A stretch of DNA of 64,000 nucleotides from Pelosinus fermentans (GCA_002434245.1 DJJR01000026.1:70023-134022), one strand, 5' to 3'; positions 16,035 through 25,155 are shown, counted from the stretch's first letter. Numbers and translations are program-made. Notes: generated from the sequence alone by a model not told the origin.

Positions 16035-17275
16035 AACCACCTCATATTGTAATCATTGGGGCTGGTTTTGGCGGAATTCGTACAGCTCGTGCATTAGCGA
16101 AGCATGAAGTGAAAATTACCCTTATTGATAAGTATAATTATCATTTATTTCAACCGTTACTATATCAAGTAGCAACAGCCGGATTATCTGTAGATGATAT
16201 TGCGTATCCTGTTCGTGCTATATTTAGAGATCAGAAAAATGTAGACTTTCGTTTAGCAGAAGTATCGGATGTGGATTTTGATAATAAAGTCGTTACCATG
16301 AATACTGGCGAAATTGATTATGACTATCTGGTCATCGCAGCTGGTGGTTCGACAAATTATTTTGGTATGGAGTCTATGGAGAAAAACGGGTTCGGCATGA
16401 AAACCTTAGATGAATCCGTTATGATTCGTAATCATGTACTGCGCATGTTTGAATTGGCAGCTCATGAGAAAGACGCCGATAAGCGTCGAGCATTATTAAC
16501 TTTTGTGATTGTAGGCGGTGGTCCTACTGGTGTGGAATCGGCGGGTGCTTTATCAGAATTGATTTACCATGTTATGGTGAAGGAATACCATACCCTAAAT
16601 TTTAAAGAAGTACGCATTATGTTAGTCGAGGCTTCGGACAAATTATTTGCAACCATGCCAAAAGAGTTGCGTGATGCTACTGTAGAAACGTTAATCCGCA
16701 AACATGTAGAAGTACGTTTGTGTGTTCAGGTTACAGACTATAATGGGGAAAAAATGAGTCTAAAGGGCGGCGAAGTGATTCCAACCTATACTGTAGTTTG
16801 GGCAGCAGGAGTAAAAGCCAATTCCTTGATCGATACATTAAAGGTTGAGCAGGCCAGTATGAGGCGGGCGATTGTAAATGAATTTTTGCAGCTCCCTAAC
16901 CGTCCCGAAGTATTTGTGATTGGTGATTCGGCTCAATTTATGCAAGGGGAAAGGCCTTTGCCGATGGTTGCACCTGTAGCAATACAGCAGGCTGAAGTCA
17001 CGGCAAAGAATATACGCAGCTTAATACGGGGCAAGGAACTTAAAAAATTCACATACAAAGATGTAGGAAACATGGCAACCATCGGACGTAATGCAGCGGT
17101 TGTGCACATGGGAAGCTTTAAAACTCATGGATTTATCGCCTGGGCTATCTGGTCCTTCGTGCATATTTTACGATTGATTGATTTCCGTAATCGTGCTGTT
17201 GTATTTGTAAAATGGATGTGGGACTATCTTGTATATGAACGAGTCGTGCGTATTATTACTAGGCAGAGACAATAA
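16013..17275 (+). CDS. ndh: Type II NADH:quinone oxidoreductase (NDH-2)
   Basis: This 420-residue flavoenzyme passes electrons from NADH to quinone without pumping protons, on the cytoplasmic face of the inner membrane. The FAD motif is IVIIGAGFGGIRTARAL near residue 13, and the NADH motif is FVIVGGGPTGVESAGAL near residue 165. NYHLFQPLLYQVAT and the C-terminal FAD segment VFVIGDSAQF are typical, as is VAIQQAEVTAKNI. A C-terminal amphipathic/hydrophobic region (FIAWAIWSFVHILRLI) fits membrane anchoring. GGAGG lies 10 bases before the ATG. Its presence in a probable anaerobe suggests NADH recycling or oxygen defence. A family A element follows. Confidence 0.92.
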   Translation: MQNETALKPPHIVIIGAGFGGIRTARALAKHEVKITLIDKYNYHLFQPLLYQVATAGLSVDDIAYPVRAIFRDQKNVDFRLAEVSDVDFDNKVVTMNTGEIDYDYLVIAAGGSTNYFGMESMEKNGFGMKTLDESVMIRNHVLRMFELAAHEKDADKRRALLTFVIVGGGPTGVESAGALSELIYHVMVKEYHTLNFKEVRIMLVEASDKLFATMPKELRDATVETLIRKHVEVRLCVQVTDYNGEKMSLKGGEVIPTYTVVWAAGVKANSLIDTLKVEQASMRRAIVNEFLQLPNRPEVFVIGDSAQFMQGERPLPMVAPVAIQQAEVTAKNIRSLIRGKELKKFTYKDVGNMATIGRNAAVVHMGSFKTHGFIAWAIWSFVHILRLIDFRNRAVVFVKWMWDYLVYERVVRIITRQRQ

Positions 17276-17312
17276 GAAAATCTAAGTTTCTTTAAAGAAA
17301 ATAAAACATTTT

Positions 17313-17402
17313 GAAACGCGAAGACGCGAAGAGTAGGAAGGACACGAAGGGAATTATACAATATTCCTTAGCGTTCTTCACACCTTCGTGCCTTCGCGTT
17401 TC
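17313..17402. repeat. Family A palindromic element, copy 4
   Basis: Arms GAAACGCGAAGACGCGAAGA / CACCTTCGTGCCTTCGCGTTTC. Like copy 2 it uses the AAACGC/GCGTTT variant. It lies between ndh and cstA in a 330-base gap with no other recognised content besides the cstA start region. Confidence 0.88.
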
Positions 17403-17605
17403 AATTGTTTTTTTCTTTTTTAATTTCATGCATAAATCACAGAGAATAAGAGGGCAAAATAGCTATTTCCAATGAACCCTGATTCCTTTCTGATTATCGA
17501 CTAATTTATTCCATTGAACCATTTTTTGTTTCCCGTTAGTAGTACTTGAGGTATGGTATAAGTGGAATCTTAAAGAGTATTCAAAAAATAAGGAGGAGGT
17601 TTATT

Positions 17606-19408
17606 GTGAACGGTATTTATCTTGTTATTATTGCCGCGCTTTGGTTAACTCTTGCGTATCGTATTTATGGTTCCTTTATAGCTGCTAAAGTGCTTACGCT
17701 GAATTCAGAACGGGTTACTCCTGCGGTAAGTATGGACGATGGGCGGGATTACGTTCCCACAAACAAATGGGTTACCTTTGGTCATCATTTTGCAGCCATA
17801 GCTGGTGCTGGCCCGTTGGTAGGTCCGGTTATTGCAGCTCAGTTTGGTTATCTCCCAGGAACGCTGTGGTTATTAATTGGTGCTGTTTTTGCTGGGGCTG
17901 TCCATGATATGGTAATCCTATTTGCCTCAGTTCGCCACAATGGTTTATCTGTGGCACAGATCGCAAAGAAGGAAGTCAGTAATATATCTGGTTTTTGCAC
18001 TTCGATTGCGGTATTATTTTTGCTGGTCATTACCTTGGCTGGTATGGCTGTGGTAGTAGCAAATGCTTTGTACAATAGTCCTTGGGGTACGTTCACGGTT
18101 GCTGCCACTATTCCGATTGCTATTTTTATTGGTATTTACCTGCGCTGGCTGCGCCCTGGGAAAATCCAGGAAGCTTCTATCATTGGTGTGCTGTTGGTTT
18201 TGGCTGCTGTTTTTGTCGGTCCATGGATTCAGCATTCTTTCTTGGCACCATATTTTACATTTGATGTAAAGCAATTATCAATTATGTTAGCTTTTTACGG
18301 TTTTTTTGCCGCTGCATTGCCAGTGTGGCTGCTGCTGGCACCACGGGATTACTTGAGTACTTATATGAAAATTGGTACCATTGCTGCATTGACTATCGGC
18401 ATTATTGTAGTTAGACCTGAAATCCAAATGCCTGCATTCAGTCAATTTGTGAATGGGGGCGGACCCGTTATTGGAGGTCCAGCCTGGCCGTTTGTCTTCA
18501 TTACCATTGCCTGTGGTGCATTATCTGGGTTTCACTCCTTAATCAGTACAGGTACGACACCTAAAATGATCATGAATGAAAAAGAGATTCTTCCTATCGG
18601 CTACGGTGCTATGTTAGTCGAAAGTTTTGTTGCCTTAATGGCATTGATTGCTGCTACCAGTTTGAATCCGGCTGATTATTTTGCCATCAACTCTACTCCG
18701 GCGGCATTTGCCAAATTAGGATTAGTCGTAGACCAATTACCCCATCTGTCTGAAATGGTTGGCGAAAATATTACCGGACGTCCCGGCGGTGCCGTTTCAT
18801 TGGCTGTCGGTATGGCTCATATTTTTTCCAAAATACCGGGAATGGAATCACTCATGTCCTTTTGGTACCATTTTTGTATCATGTTTGAAGCCTTATTCAT
18901 TTTGACATTAATTGATGCTGGTACTCGTGTTGGCCGTTATCTATTGCAAGAAATGGGTGGCGTAATCTATAAGCCACTCAAAGATACTCACTGGTGGCCT
19001 GGTATCGTCTTTACTAGTGCTTTAATTTGTTTTGCTTGGGGTTATCTGGTACTTCAGGGGAATATTTCTACAATTTGGCCTTTATTTGGTGTTTCAAATC
19101 AGCTGTTAGGCACCTTGACGTTAGCAATCGGTACTACCATGCTCTTCCGTATGGGACGGGGACGCTATGCCTGGATTACCATTATACCCATGATGTTTTT
19201 AGCAACCGTTACATTTACCGCTGATTACATGAATATTTTCAATACCTATTTACCAGCAAAAAATTACCTGCTGGCTGGTGTCAGCGGTGTCATGTTTATA
19301 CTGGTAGTCGTTGTTCTCATTGACTCTATCATTCGCTGGGTGCATCTGTCACGAACGGTTCCACCTGATTACAGCGAAGCACCTGCACCCAAATCCATAA
19401 TCAATTAA
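17606..19408 (+). CDS. cstA: CstA-family carbon-starvation transporter
   Basis: This inner-membrane protein has 600 residues and about 16 hydrophobic helices. CstA/BtsT proteins import pyruvate or, as first proposed, peptides. Family motifs include YVPTNKWVTFGHHFAAIAGAGPLVGPV and, later, FHSLISTGTTPKMI and GAGTRVGRYLLQE-like DAGTRVGRYLLQEMGG. The GTG at 17606 is preceded by AGGAGGAGG and by a clear membrane helix right after it; the upstream extension (MRYGISGILK...) would put the ribosome-binding site inside the gene. It is shorter than E. coli CstA (about 700 residues), as in many Firmicutes. A strong terminator follows. No BtsSR-like LytTR system is adjacent. Confidence 0.88.
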   Translation: MNGIYLVIIAALWLTLAYRIYGSFIAAKVLTLNSERVTPAVSMDDGRDYVPTNKWVTFGHHFAAIAGAGPLVGPVIAAQFGYLPGTLWLLIGAVFAGAVHDMVILFASVRHNGLSVAQIAKKEVSNISGFCTSIAVLFLLVITLAGMAVVVANALYNSPWGTFTVAATIPIAIFIGIYLRWLRPGKIQEASIIGVLLVLAAVFVGPWIQHSFLAPYFTFDVKQLSIMLAFYGFFAAALPVWLLLAPRDYLSTYMKIGTIAALTIGIIVVRPEIQMPAFSQFVNGGGPVIGGPAWPFVFITIACGALSGFHSLISTGTTPKMIMNEKEILPIGYGAMLVESFVALMALIAATSLNPADYFAINSTPAAFAKLGLVVDQLPHLSEMVGENITGRPGGAVSLAVGMAHIFSKIPGMESLMSFWYHFCIMFEALFILTLIDAGTRVGRYLLQEMGGVIYKPLKDTHWWPGIVFTSALICFAWGYLVLQGNISTIWPLFGVSNQLLGTLTLAIGTTMLFRMGRGRYAWITIIPMMFLATVTFTADYMNIFNTYLPAKNYLLAGVSGVMFILVVVVLIDSIIRWVHLSRTVPPDYSEAPAPKSIIN

Positions 19409-19426
19409 AGAGAATATAAAAAGGTA

Positions 19427-19460
19427 AATAAGCTCCGCTGGTTCGGGGCTTATTTTTTTT
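19427..19460 (+). terminator. Intrinsic terminator of cstA
   Basis: An 11-base stem AATAAGCTCCG / CGGGGCTTATT (with one G-T) is followed by eight T. Confidence 0.92.
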
Positions 19461-19494
19461 GCTAGAATTTATAAAGTTATATAAAAAAACAGCG

Positions 19495-19575
19495 AACCGC
19501 GAAGGGCGCGAAGAATGCAAAGAACACGAAGGAATTTTATGGATATATTCTTCAAATCTTCGTATCTTCGCGGTT
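19495..19575. repeat. Family A palindromic element, copy 5
   Basis: Arms AACCGCGAAGGGCGCGAAGAA and TTCGTATCTTCGCGGTT. The central part is shortened compared with other copies. It lies just after the cstA terminator. Confidence 0.88.
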
Positions 19576-19600
19576 CAAAAAAAAATTTCCATCGTTATCT

Positions 19601-19631
19601 TTTCTCTGTGCGCTCTGCGCCTCTGCGGTTC
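19601..19631. repeat. Half family B element
   Basis: Only the right arm is present (TTTCTCTGTGCGCTCTGCGC followed by CTCTGCGGTT). It lies 26 bases after family A copy 5, so two families meet here and one arm is missing. Confidence 0.8.
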
Positions 19632-19728
19632 CTTTTCTGTTTTGGCTTTTCGCATATTGCATAGCCGATGTGATTTATATATAATAAGTTGGATAAAGGA
19701 TGGTCGGTTCTAAGGGGGAATAGGCAAA

Positions 19729-20406
19729 ATGATGGATATGCCGGTTGTTATTTCAGATCATGTAATGGATAGCGTGAAGGGATGGAGCATCGAAAAGTCG
19801 ATACCGAATTTTTCCCGTGTTATTGGGGTGTTAAAAGAAACTTGGGATTTACAGACATTTAAAAATTTGGAACGAGGGAAAGTAGCGGTTCCTGATGATG
19901 TGATGAATGAGTACTTAGCTTCAACGATAGAAGATAGTGAAGAAATAAAAGAGTTATCCATCACGTCCTTAGAGGATCATAAGCTGAAAATTACTGCTTT
20001 AACAAAAAAAGCCGGGCGTATGGTTTTTATCTGCCATGTAAAGCAGTTTGAACATAATAAAGATAGTTCTGTTATGAAATTAAAAATCGTAGATAAAAAA
20101 TTGCCTGATAAACCGGTTGTTTCATGGATTTTTTCTAAAGTCAGTTTGGCTATGGTTACAAAATTTGTAGGTCATGTTGACCCTGGTTATGGCTTTGGAG
20201 TTAAAATCGTGGGGAATGAGGTAACCATTGATTTCCATCAGGCGTTATATAACTCTAATATAGGCACGATTGATGTATTAGGGTATAAACCGTTGGATGC
20301 CGTGATCATTAAAGAGGCTGTACCGGAAAAGGGATTTGTCAACTTCACAACGGCTGTGGATTTACCGGATGAAATTAAAGACAGGATTAAGAATGTACTG
20401 CCCTAA
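19729..20406 (+). CDS. Conserved-looking cytoplasmic protein of unknown function
   Basis: I do not recognise this 225-residue protein. It has no signal peptide, membrane helix or cysteine cluster apart from one Cys in FICHVKQFEHNK. The second half (KLKIVDKKLPDKPVVSWIFSKVSLAM, then GVKIVGNEVTIDFHQAL) looks like alternating beta strands and helices around a hydrophobic core. AAGGGGGA lies about 9 bases before the ATG. A second ATG follows immediately. It stands alone between cstA and the convergent HD-GYP gene, with which it shares a bidirectional terminator. Confidence 0.75.
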   Translation: MMDMPVVISDHVMDSVKGWSIEKSIPNFSRVIGVLKETWDLQTFKNLERGKVAVPDDVMNEYLASTIEDSEEIKELSITSLEDHKLKITALTKKAGRMVFICHVKQFEHNKDSSVMKLKIVDKKLPDKPVVSWIFSKVSLAMVTKFVGHVDPGYGFGVKIVGNEVTIDFHQALYNSNIGTIDVLGYKPLDAVIIKEAVPEKGFVNFTTAVDLPDEIKDRIKNVLP

Positions 20407-20440
20407 GAAGGGTATAGATAAAGGGAAAAACCAAAAAGAT

Positions 20441-20493
20441 CCTAATAATAAAAGCAGGCTTTGTAGAAACAAAGCCTGTTTTTATTATTAGGA
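20441..20493. terminator. Bidirectional terminator
   Basis: A long, almost perfect inverted repeat CCTAATAATAAAAGCAGGCT... / ...AGCCTGTTTTTATTATTAGG has T-rich and A-rich flanks on both strands. It serves the convergent genes on both sides and overlaps the stop of the HD-GYP gene. Confidence 0.88.
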
Positions 20494-21546
20494 TAAAGGA
20501 TAATCAGGAGTGCACATTCGATTGATACTGCGGGTTTTATCGGCAGATAGATCAATCAGCTTTTGATCGAGAGTTTTAACAATTGGATCATTTGAGTTAG
20601 GCGAAAAGAAAATAATCGTTGCTTCTTGTCCATCGCTTAAGATGACATTACTATTTAATAAAGAATCACGAACCTGTTTCGTAAACATTTGACAGATGGT
20701 AGGGTCAAGTTTGCCAAACATATCCTTTGTTAATACATTAAGAGCATTAAAAGGATTGCAATAGTCTTCTATATAGGAATGGTAATGAAATATATCGGCA
20801 ATGGTAATAATTTTAGCATAAGGATGAATTCTTGGACCAGAAATACCCATGGGGAAACCGGTACCGTCCAAATATTCATGATGCTGTAAAACGCTTAAAG
20901 TTACTTCGTCAGAAATGCCTTTAACATTCTTAATCAGCTGGGCGCCATTTATAACATGCGTTTTTTCCGAAGTGGAACTGTTTTCATGACTAATAACCAT
21001 TTTTCCAATGTCATGGAGCAATCCGGCTAAAGTGAGTGCTTTAAGCTCTGTTTCATTATAATGGAGCTGTCTGCCGATTAATCCACAGATATAGGCTACC
21101 ATGGCAGTGTGGCGTGCGATCTTGCTGGCTAGTTGATAATCGCTAATCAGCAGGTAGTCCATAAGTGCAGGTCCTGTTGTCAGTATCGAAGAATAGATAG
21201 CAAACGAAGTGCTCTTAAGGGCTAGAACAGGAACCTTATTTTGATTGCGCACAAATTCAAAAGAACTGTCTGTAGAGGTTAAGACTGAATCATATTCCTG
21301 AAAGAACTGCTTACATTCAGCAGATATATCAAATGAAGAGGATGGAGACGGCAATATAGCTTGGCTTTCCACTGGCTCGTGGTCATCCTCCCCATTTATA
21401 TAAACATAATTGACACCCCACATGCTAAGGAGTGAGATGGCTCGCTGACTTAAAACTCCCCCTGCATTTAACAGCGTTTTTCCAGCGGGAGTGATGACAG
21501 CATCACTGAGTACCAAACCTGGGCTTAGATTTTTTACGGCGACCAT
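20488..21546 (-). CDS. HD-GYP domain protein, probable c-di-GMP phosphodiesterase
   Basis: This is a cytoplasmic protein of about 350 residues. HD-GYP domains hydrolyse cyclic di-GMP at a metal centre. The N-terminal part (VKNLSPGLVLSDAVITPAGK) is the small domain often found before HD-GYP in Firmicutes. The HD motif is LLHDIGKMVISHE, and the second motif is HHEYLDGTGFP, where the usual GYP is GFP. The start is uncertain: the frame opens at a TTG at 21567 that abuts AAGGAG with no spacing, while the ATG at 21546 fits the family N-terminus but lies 21 bases from the site. It forms, with the two GGDEF-containing genes, the c-di-GMP set of this window. Confidence 0.85.
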   Translation of the reverse strand: MVAVKNLSPGLVLSDAVITPAGKTLLNAGGVLSQRAISLLSMWGVNYVYINGEDDHEPVESQAILPSPSSSFDISAECKQFFQEYDSVLTSTDSSFEFVRNQNKVPVLALKSTSFAIYSSILTTGPALMDYLLISDYQLASKIARHTAMVAYICGLIGRQLHYNETELKALTLAGLLHDIGKMVISHENSSTSEKTHVINGAQLIKNVKGISDEVTLSVLQHHEYLDGTGFPMGISGPRIHPYAKIITIADIFHYHSYIEDYCNPFNALNVLTKDMFGKLDPTICQMFTKQVRDSLLNSNVILSDGQEATIIFFSPNSNDPIVKTLDQKLIDLSADKTRSINRMCTPDYPLS

Positions 21547-21787
21547 TTTAGTAGCGATAAGAACCAACTCCTTTTTAAAAGACTATATAAGTAAGATCGA
21601 ATCATATGCAAAAAAAAATAAGTACTATATAGTAAGATTATACATGTTATAGTGAATATCTCAAAGATATTTTCGAGAAAATACTGAATAGTAAAAATAC
21701 GCTTTTTTTTGCATAATGCAAGAGGGCGAGTTATAATGAGGCTAAACGAGTCTAGAATGTCATTTACCGAGCATGGAGGAGAAAATA

Positions 21788-22540
21788 TTGGTATATTTTA
21801 TTAAGTTTATATATAGCACCTTTTTGTTCCCTCCGGGAATTATTTTAGTAGGCCTATTTTTTTTATGTTTGTATGCATTCCAAAAACATCGTCAATTGGC
21901 AAAAATAATAGGGATATTTACAGTACTGTTTTATTTATGTACGATTTCCTTGGTAAGTGATCGATTAATAGGATATTTGGAAAAGGAGTATCCAGTTCCC
22001 GGTTCAGTAGAAGGAGATGTTATTGTCATGCTGGGAGGAGGATCAACCCTTGATACACCCAATGTCAATGGATTAGGTCATTTGTCAGGCTTCGCTGCCA
22101 ATCGTCTTTTAACTTCGGCTCAATTGTACCAAAAGCTGCATATTCCTATTATCTTATCAGGCGGAAAGGTCTTAGAGACTACGGGGTGTGAGGCTGAGAT
22201 CAGCAAGCTTATTTTGCTTGGGTTAGGAGTTCCAGAAGAGAAAATTATTATTGAAGATAAAAGTTTAAATACTACGGAAAATGCGATGTATACGAAAGTA
22301 TTACTGGAAAAGCATGGATTTAAGCAGCCTGTTTTAGTGACCTCGGCTTTTCATATGAAACGGTCTGTATTGCAATTTGAGAAATCGCAGGTAACTGTTC
22401 TGCCTTATCCAACGGATTATCAAAGTAATATAAAAAATCAATTTGAGTTACATCAATTATGGCCTTCGGCAGGTGCTCTGCTGAATATAAGTTTGGCATT
22501 GAAAGAATACGTAGGTATTTTAGCAGTTGATTGGTATTAG
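21788..22540 (+). CDS. DUF218 / SanA-YdcF-like membrane protein
   Basis: This protein of about 250 residues has two N-terminal membrane helices (FLFPPGIILVGLFFLCLYAF and IIGIFTVLFYLCTISLV). A DUF218 domain follows with VIVMLGGGS, IILSGGK, NTTENAMYTKVLL and VLVTSAFHMKRSV. Members such as ElyC/SanA are linked to envelope polysaccharide or peptidoglycan homeostasis; the biochemical activity is not settled. I prefer the TTG at 21788, since GGAGGAG lies 6 bases upstream of it; the ATG at 21773 precedes that site and has none of its own. It is a single gene with no clear terminator. Confidence 0.85.
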   Translation: MVYFIKFIYSTFLFPPGIILVGLFFLCLYAFQKHRQLAKIIGIFTVLFYLCTISLVSDRLIGYLEKEYPVPGSVEGDVIVMLGGGSTLDTPNVNGLGHLSGFAANRLLTSAQLYQKLHIPIILSGGKVLETTGCEAEISKLILLGLGVPEEKIIIEDKSLNTTENAMYTKVLLEKHGFKQPVLVTSAFHMKRSVLQFEKSQVTVLPYPTDYQSNIKNQFELHQLWPSAGALLNISLALKEYVGILAVDWY

Positions 22541-22576
22541 TACCTTATCAGCCCTAAATCAGTGGATACTGACAGT

Positions 22577-22657
22577 CTATTCTCCGCACCCTTCGTTGTC
22601 GTCGGTCGGCATACTCCCGGTATGCTTCCCTCCTTCGCCTTGTGCTGCGAAAAATAG
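22577..22657. repeat. Nested imperfect palindrome, possible further repeat family
   Basis: Between CTATT and AATAG lie matching CCGCAC/GTGCTGCG arms and, in the centre, a hairpin GCATAC-TCCCG-GTATGC at 22609-22625. It is richer in G+C than its surroundings and ends no gene with a U-tract. Only one copy occurs here, so repeat status is an inference. Confidence 0.4.
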
Positions 22658-22822
22658 CCTTGCCATTATCCTACCGTTAGTACAAAAAAAGGATATAATT
22701 TAAAAAGGACTAAGTATAGACATCTCCTATATAAGACTGTTACAATATGCTAAGAACGTATACGTTGGCAGATTGTTTTCGCGATGCTGCTAATGAAAAA
22801 TATTGAGAAAAGAGTGAAAAAT

Positions 22823-23992
22823 ATGATTGGTGTAAGCAAATTGCTTTGCGATACGGAAAATTTCGGGGATTCATTGCGTTATGCTCCCGGTGTCCATGGA
22901 CAGCGTCATGGTGCTGCCCAAGGTATGGGGCCGGTACTTTCTTGGAATATTACCCGAACCTGTAATTTGAGATGTGTACATTGCTACTCTGATTCCGATG
23001 GGAAAAAATATGATGGTGAGCTGACAACGAAAGAGGCTAAAAAATTTATTGATGACTGTGCTGCCTTTAAGGTCCCTGTTTTGTTGCTGTCAGGAGGAGA
23101 ACCACTCATTCGTCCTGATGTTTTTGAATTGGTGGAACACGCCAAGAAATATGGCATACGTTCTACTTTTTCTACCAATGGCACATTGATTGACAAACAA
23201 TTAGCAAAAGATATTAAGGCACTAAATGTAGGTTATGTGGGTATTAGCCTTGATGGTCTGGGTGAAGCCAATGATAAATTTCGTGGTAAGCAAGGGGCCT
23301 TTGAAAAAGCCCTGGAAGGCATCCGCAACTGTCTGGATGTGGGACAACGCGTTGGTTTGCGTTTTACCATTAACCGCTATAATTTTCATGATTTAGAAAA
23401 TATCTTTCGCCTGATAAAAGAGGAAAGAATTCCGCGGGTCTGTTTTTATCATTTGGTGTATTCAGGAAGAGCTTCTCAGATGATGGAGCATGATGTTACT
23501 CATGAGGAGTCCCGTCAGGCTATGGATCTTATTATGGCTAAGGCGCAAGAACTTGATAAAACCTGTGAAATACTTACTGTTGATAACCATGCGGATATTG
23601 TATATTTATATTTGCAGGCTCTTAAGAAGGATCCTGTGCGGGCCGAGAAGGTATGGAATCTGATGATGCGCAATGGCGGCAATCGTTCAGGCATCGCTTT
23701 TGGCAATGTAGATCCTTTAGGAAATGTTCATTCGGATCAATTTACCCAGAATTATACCTTTGGAAATGTTCGTGATCGAGCAATTGGCGACATCTGGACA
23801 GATGAGTCCAATCCCATTCTTGCAGGCTTAAAGGATCGCAAAGCATTATTAAAGGGCCGCTGTGGTATCTGTAAATGGCTAAATGTCTGTAATGGCAATT
23901 TCCGTGCCCGGGCAGAAGCTGCCACCGGTGATTTCTGGGAATCAGATCCAGCCTGTTATTTGACAGACGAAGAGATCGGTATCGTAAAATAG
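22823..23992 (+). CDS. Radical SAM protein of the AhbC/NirJ1 type
   Basis: This is a cytoplasmic radical SAM enzyme of about 389 residues. The 4Fe-4S SAM motif is C47-x3-C51-x2-C54 in RTCNLRCVHCYSDS, followed by LLSGGEPLIRPD and FSTNGTLID. The C-terminal cysteine group (CGICKWLNVCNGNFRARAEA...DPACYL) is of the SPASM-like kind. The N-terminus MIGVSKLLCDTENFGDSLRY is characteristic of AhbC and NirJ1, which remove acetate side chains from didecarboxysiroheme in the siroheme-dependent heme or heme d1 route. No other heme gene is adjacent. The start is placed at the ATG at 22823 by similarity; an in-frame ATG upstream at 22784 is less likely. A terminator follows. Confidence 0.8.
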   Translation: MIGVSKLLCDTENFGDSLRYAPGVHGQRHGAAQGMGPVLSWNITRTCNLRCVHCYSDSDGKKYDGELTTKEAKKFIDDCAAFKVPVLLLSGGEPLIRPDVFELVEHAKKYGIRSTFSTNGTLIDKQLAKDIKALNVGYVGISLDGLGEANDKFRGKQGAFEKALEGIRNCLDVGQRVGLRFTINRYNFHDLENIFRLIKEERIPRVCFYHLVYSGRASQMMEHDVTHEESRQAMDLIMAKAQELDKTCEILTVDNHADIVYLYLQALKKDPVRAEKVWNLMMRNGGNRSGIAFGNVDPLGNVHSDQFTQNYTFGNVRDRAIGDIWTDESNPILAGLKDRKALLKGRCGICKWLNVCNGNFRARAEAATGDFWESDPACYLTDEEIGIVK

Positions 23993-24023
23993 CGAGACAT
24001 CGCTCTATAAATTTGGATTTTTC

Positions 24024-24050
24024 GCTGTCACTATAAAGTGGCAGCTTTTT
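24024..24050 (+). terminator. Intrinsic terminator of the radical SAM gene
   Basis: A 9-bp stem GCTGTCACT / AGTGGCAGC (one G-T) with loop ATAA is followed by TTTTT. It insulates this gene from the iron-uptake locus. Confidence 0.85.
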
Positions 24051-24080
24051 ATATGGTGAGACCAAATGAGGGGAGCTTAG

Positions 24081-24121
24081 TTGACAAACTGATAAAAACC
24101 GCTATAATGAGAATTGTTATC
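24081..24121 (+). promoter_or_regulatory. Promoter with overlapping Fur box upstream of the AraC gene
   Basis: TTGACA (24081-24086) and TATAAT (24103-24108) are 16 bases apart. The 19 bases from 24103 to 24121 match the Fur consensus GATAATGATAATCATTATC at 15 positions and cover the -10 box, so iron-bound Fur should block this promoter. Confidence 0.8.
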
Positions 24122-24172
24122 AATTATTATGAGCTTTCTCGGCATCGAAGAGTCTGAAATGGAGGTGATAAT

Positions 24173-25132
24173 TTGCTTAATGAACATTTGGTGGGACTGG
24201 AAGTTGGCCGTTTATTGAATCAGCCGTCATTAGAGACCAAATACGTTCTTCCTGCAGAAACTGGCAGTGGTTATTGCCGACAGATTAGACCTGATAAGAC
24301 GTTGCAGGTCGTTCAGTGTGAAGCTTATTTTCATCAACCTCTTCAGATTCCACTGACTCTGCAGCGTCAAGTCTTTCAGATTTCTTTTTGTTTTGAAGGT
24401 CCGCTTACTTGGCAGACTACAGGCGGCGCTAGTGAATCAGTACTTAATCATAACGAGAGCTATTTGTGTTATGGTGAAAATATGAGTGGCATCAATTATT
24501 ATGCAAGGGAAACTCAATATAGTGGGATTGTAATCAATATGCAGTATGACCGTTTTCATTCCATTCTTAAAGCTCTTAAGCCTGACTGGAGGATTTATCA
24601 GTATGGAGAGCCTGTATCGGCAGTCAGAAGAATGCCTGTTACTGCAACAGTTAGAAGACTGCTAGGGGATATTATTGGCAGCTCTTGTGATGATTCACTC
24701 AAAAGACTGTATCTTGAGGCGAAAGTCCTTGAGCTTATTGCAGTCTATATGAATGAAATGGTGGAGGAAAAACAAGTTGGATGTGGTGCTGTCCAAATTT
24801 CAGCACGGGACATAGAGGGGCTTCGTGAGATTAAAAGGATTTTAGATCAGAGTATCGATGCTGCACCGACGATTAAGACGCTGGCGAGGATGACTTGTTT
24901 GAATGAGTTTAAAATAAAAACGGGCTTTAAACAGATGTTTGGTATGCCGGTTCATGCCTATGTGGTGGATAAAAGAATGGAGGCGGCTCGTGATTTATTG
25001 GAGGGAAAAAAAATAAAAGTGGGTGAGGTTGCCAGTTTGGTTGGTTATACGAATACTAGCCATTTCATTGCCGCATTCCGCAAAAGATTTGATATGACTC
25101 CTGGTGAATACTGCAATAGTGATAAACGATAA
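24173..25132 (+). CDS. AraC-family transcription regulator of an iron-uptake locus (YbtA/PchR-like)
   Basis: This is a DNA-binding regulator of 319 residues. The C-terminal part (about 215-315) carries two helix-turn-helix units, with IKTLARMTCLNEFKIKTGFK and VGEVASLVGYTNTSHFIAAFRKRF before the family end MTPGEYC. The N-terminal 200 residues are of the PchR/YbtA kind that senses a siderophore complex; the ligand here is unknown. The start is TTG, six bases after GGAGGT. A Fur box overlaps its promoter. It lies directly upstream of the TonB-dependent receptor in the same direction but with its own terminator, as expected for a local activator of the receptor promoter. Confidence 0.88.
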   Translation: MLNEHLVGLEVGRLLNQPSLETKYVLPAETGSGYCRQIRPDKTLQVVQCEAYFHQPLQIPLTLQRQVFQISFCFEGPLTWQTTGGASESVLNHNESYLCYGENMSGINYYARETQYSGIVINMQYDRFHSILKALKPDWRIYQYGEPVSAVRRMPVTATVRRLLGDIIGSSCDDSLKRLYLEAKVLELIAVYMNEMVEEKQVGCGAVQISARDIEGLREIKRILDQSIDAAPTIKTLARMTCLNEFKIKTGFKQMFGMPVHAYVVDKRMEAARDLLEGKKIKVGEVASLVGYTNTSHFIAAFRKRFDMTPGEYCNSDKR

Positions 25133-25155
25133 AATAAATAAAGATATAATGATAC

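Noticed and set aside
19459..19713. 84-codon plus-strand ORF
   Set aside because: It consists of the family A copy 5 and half family B element.
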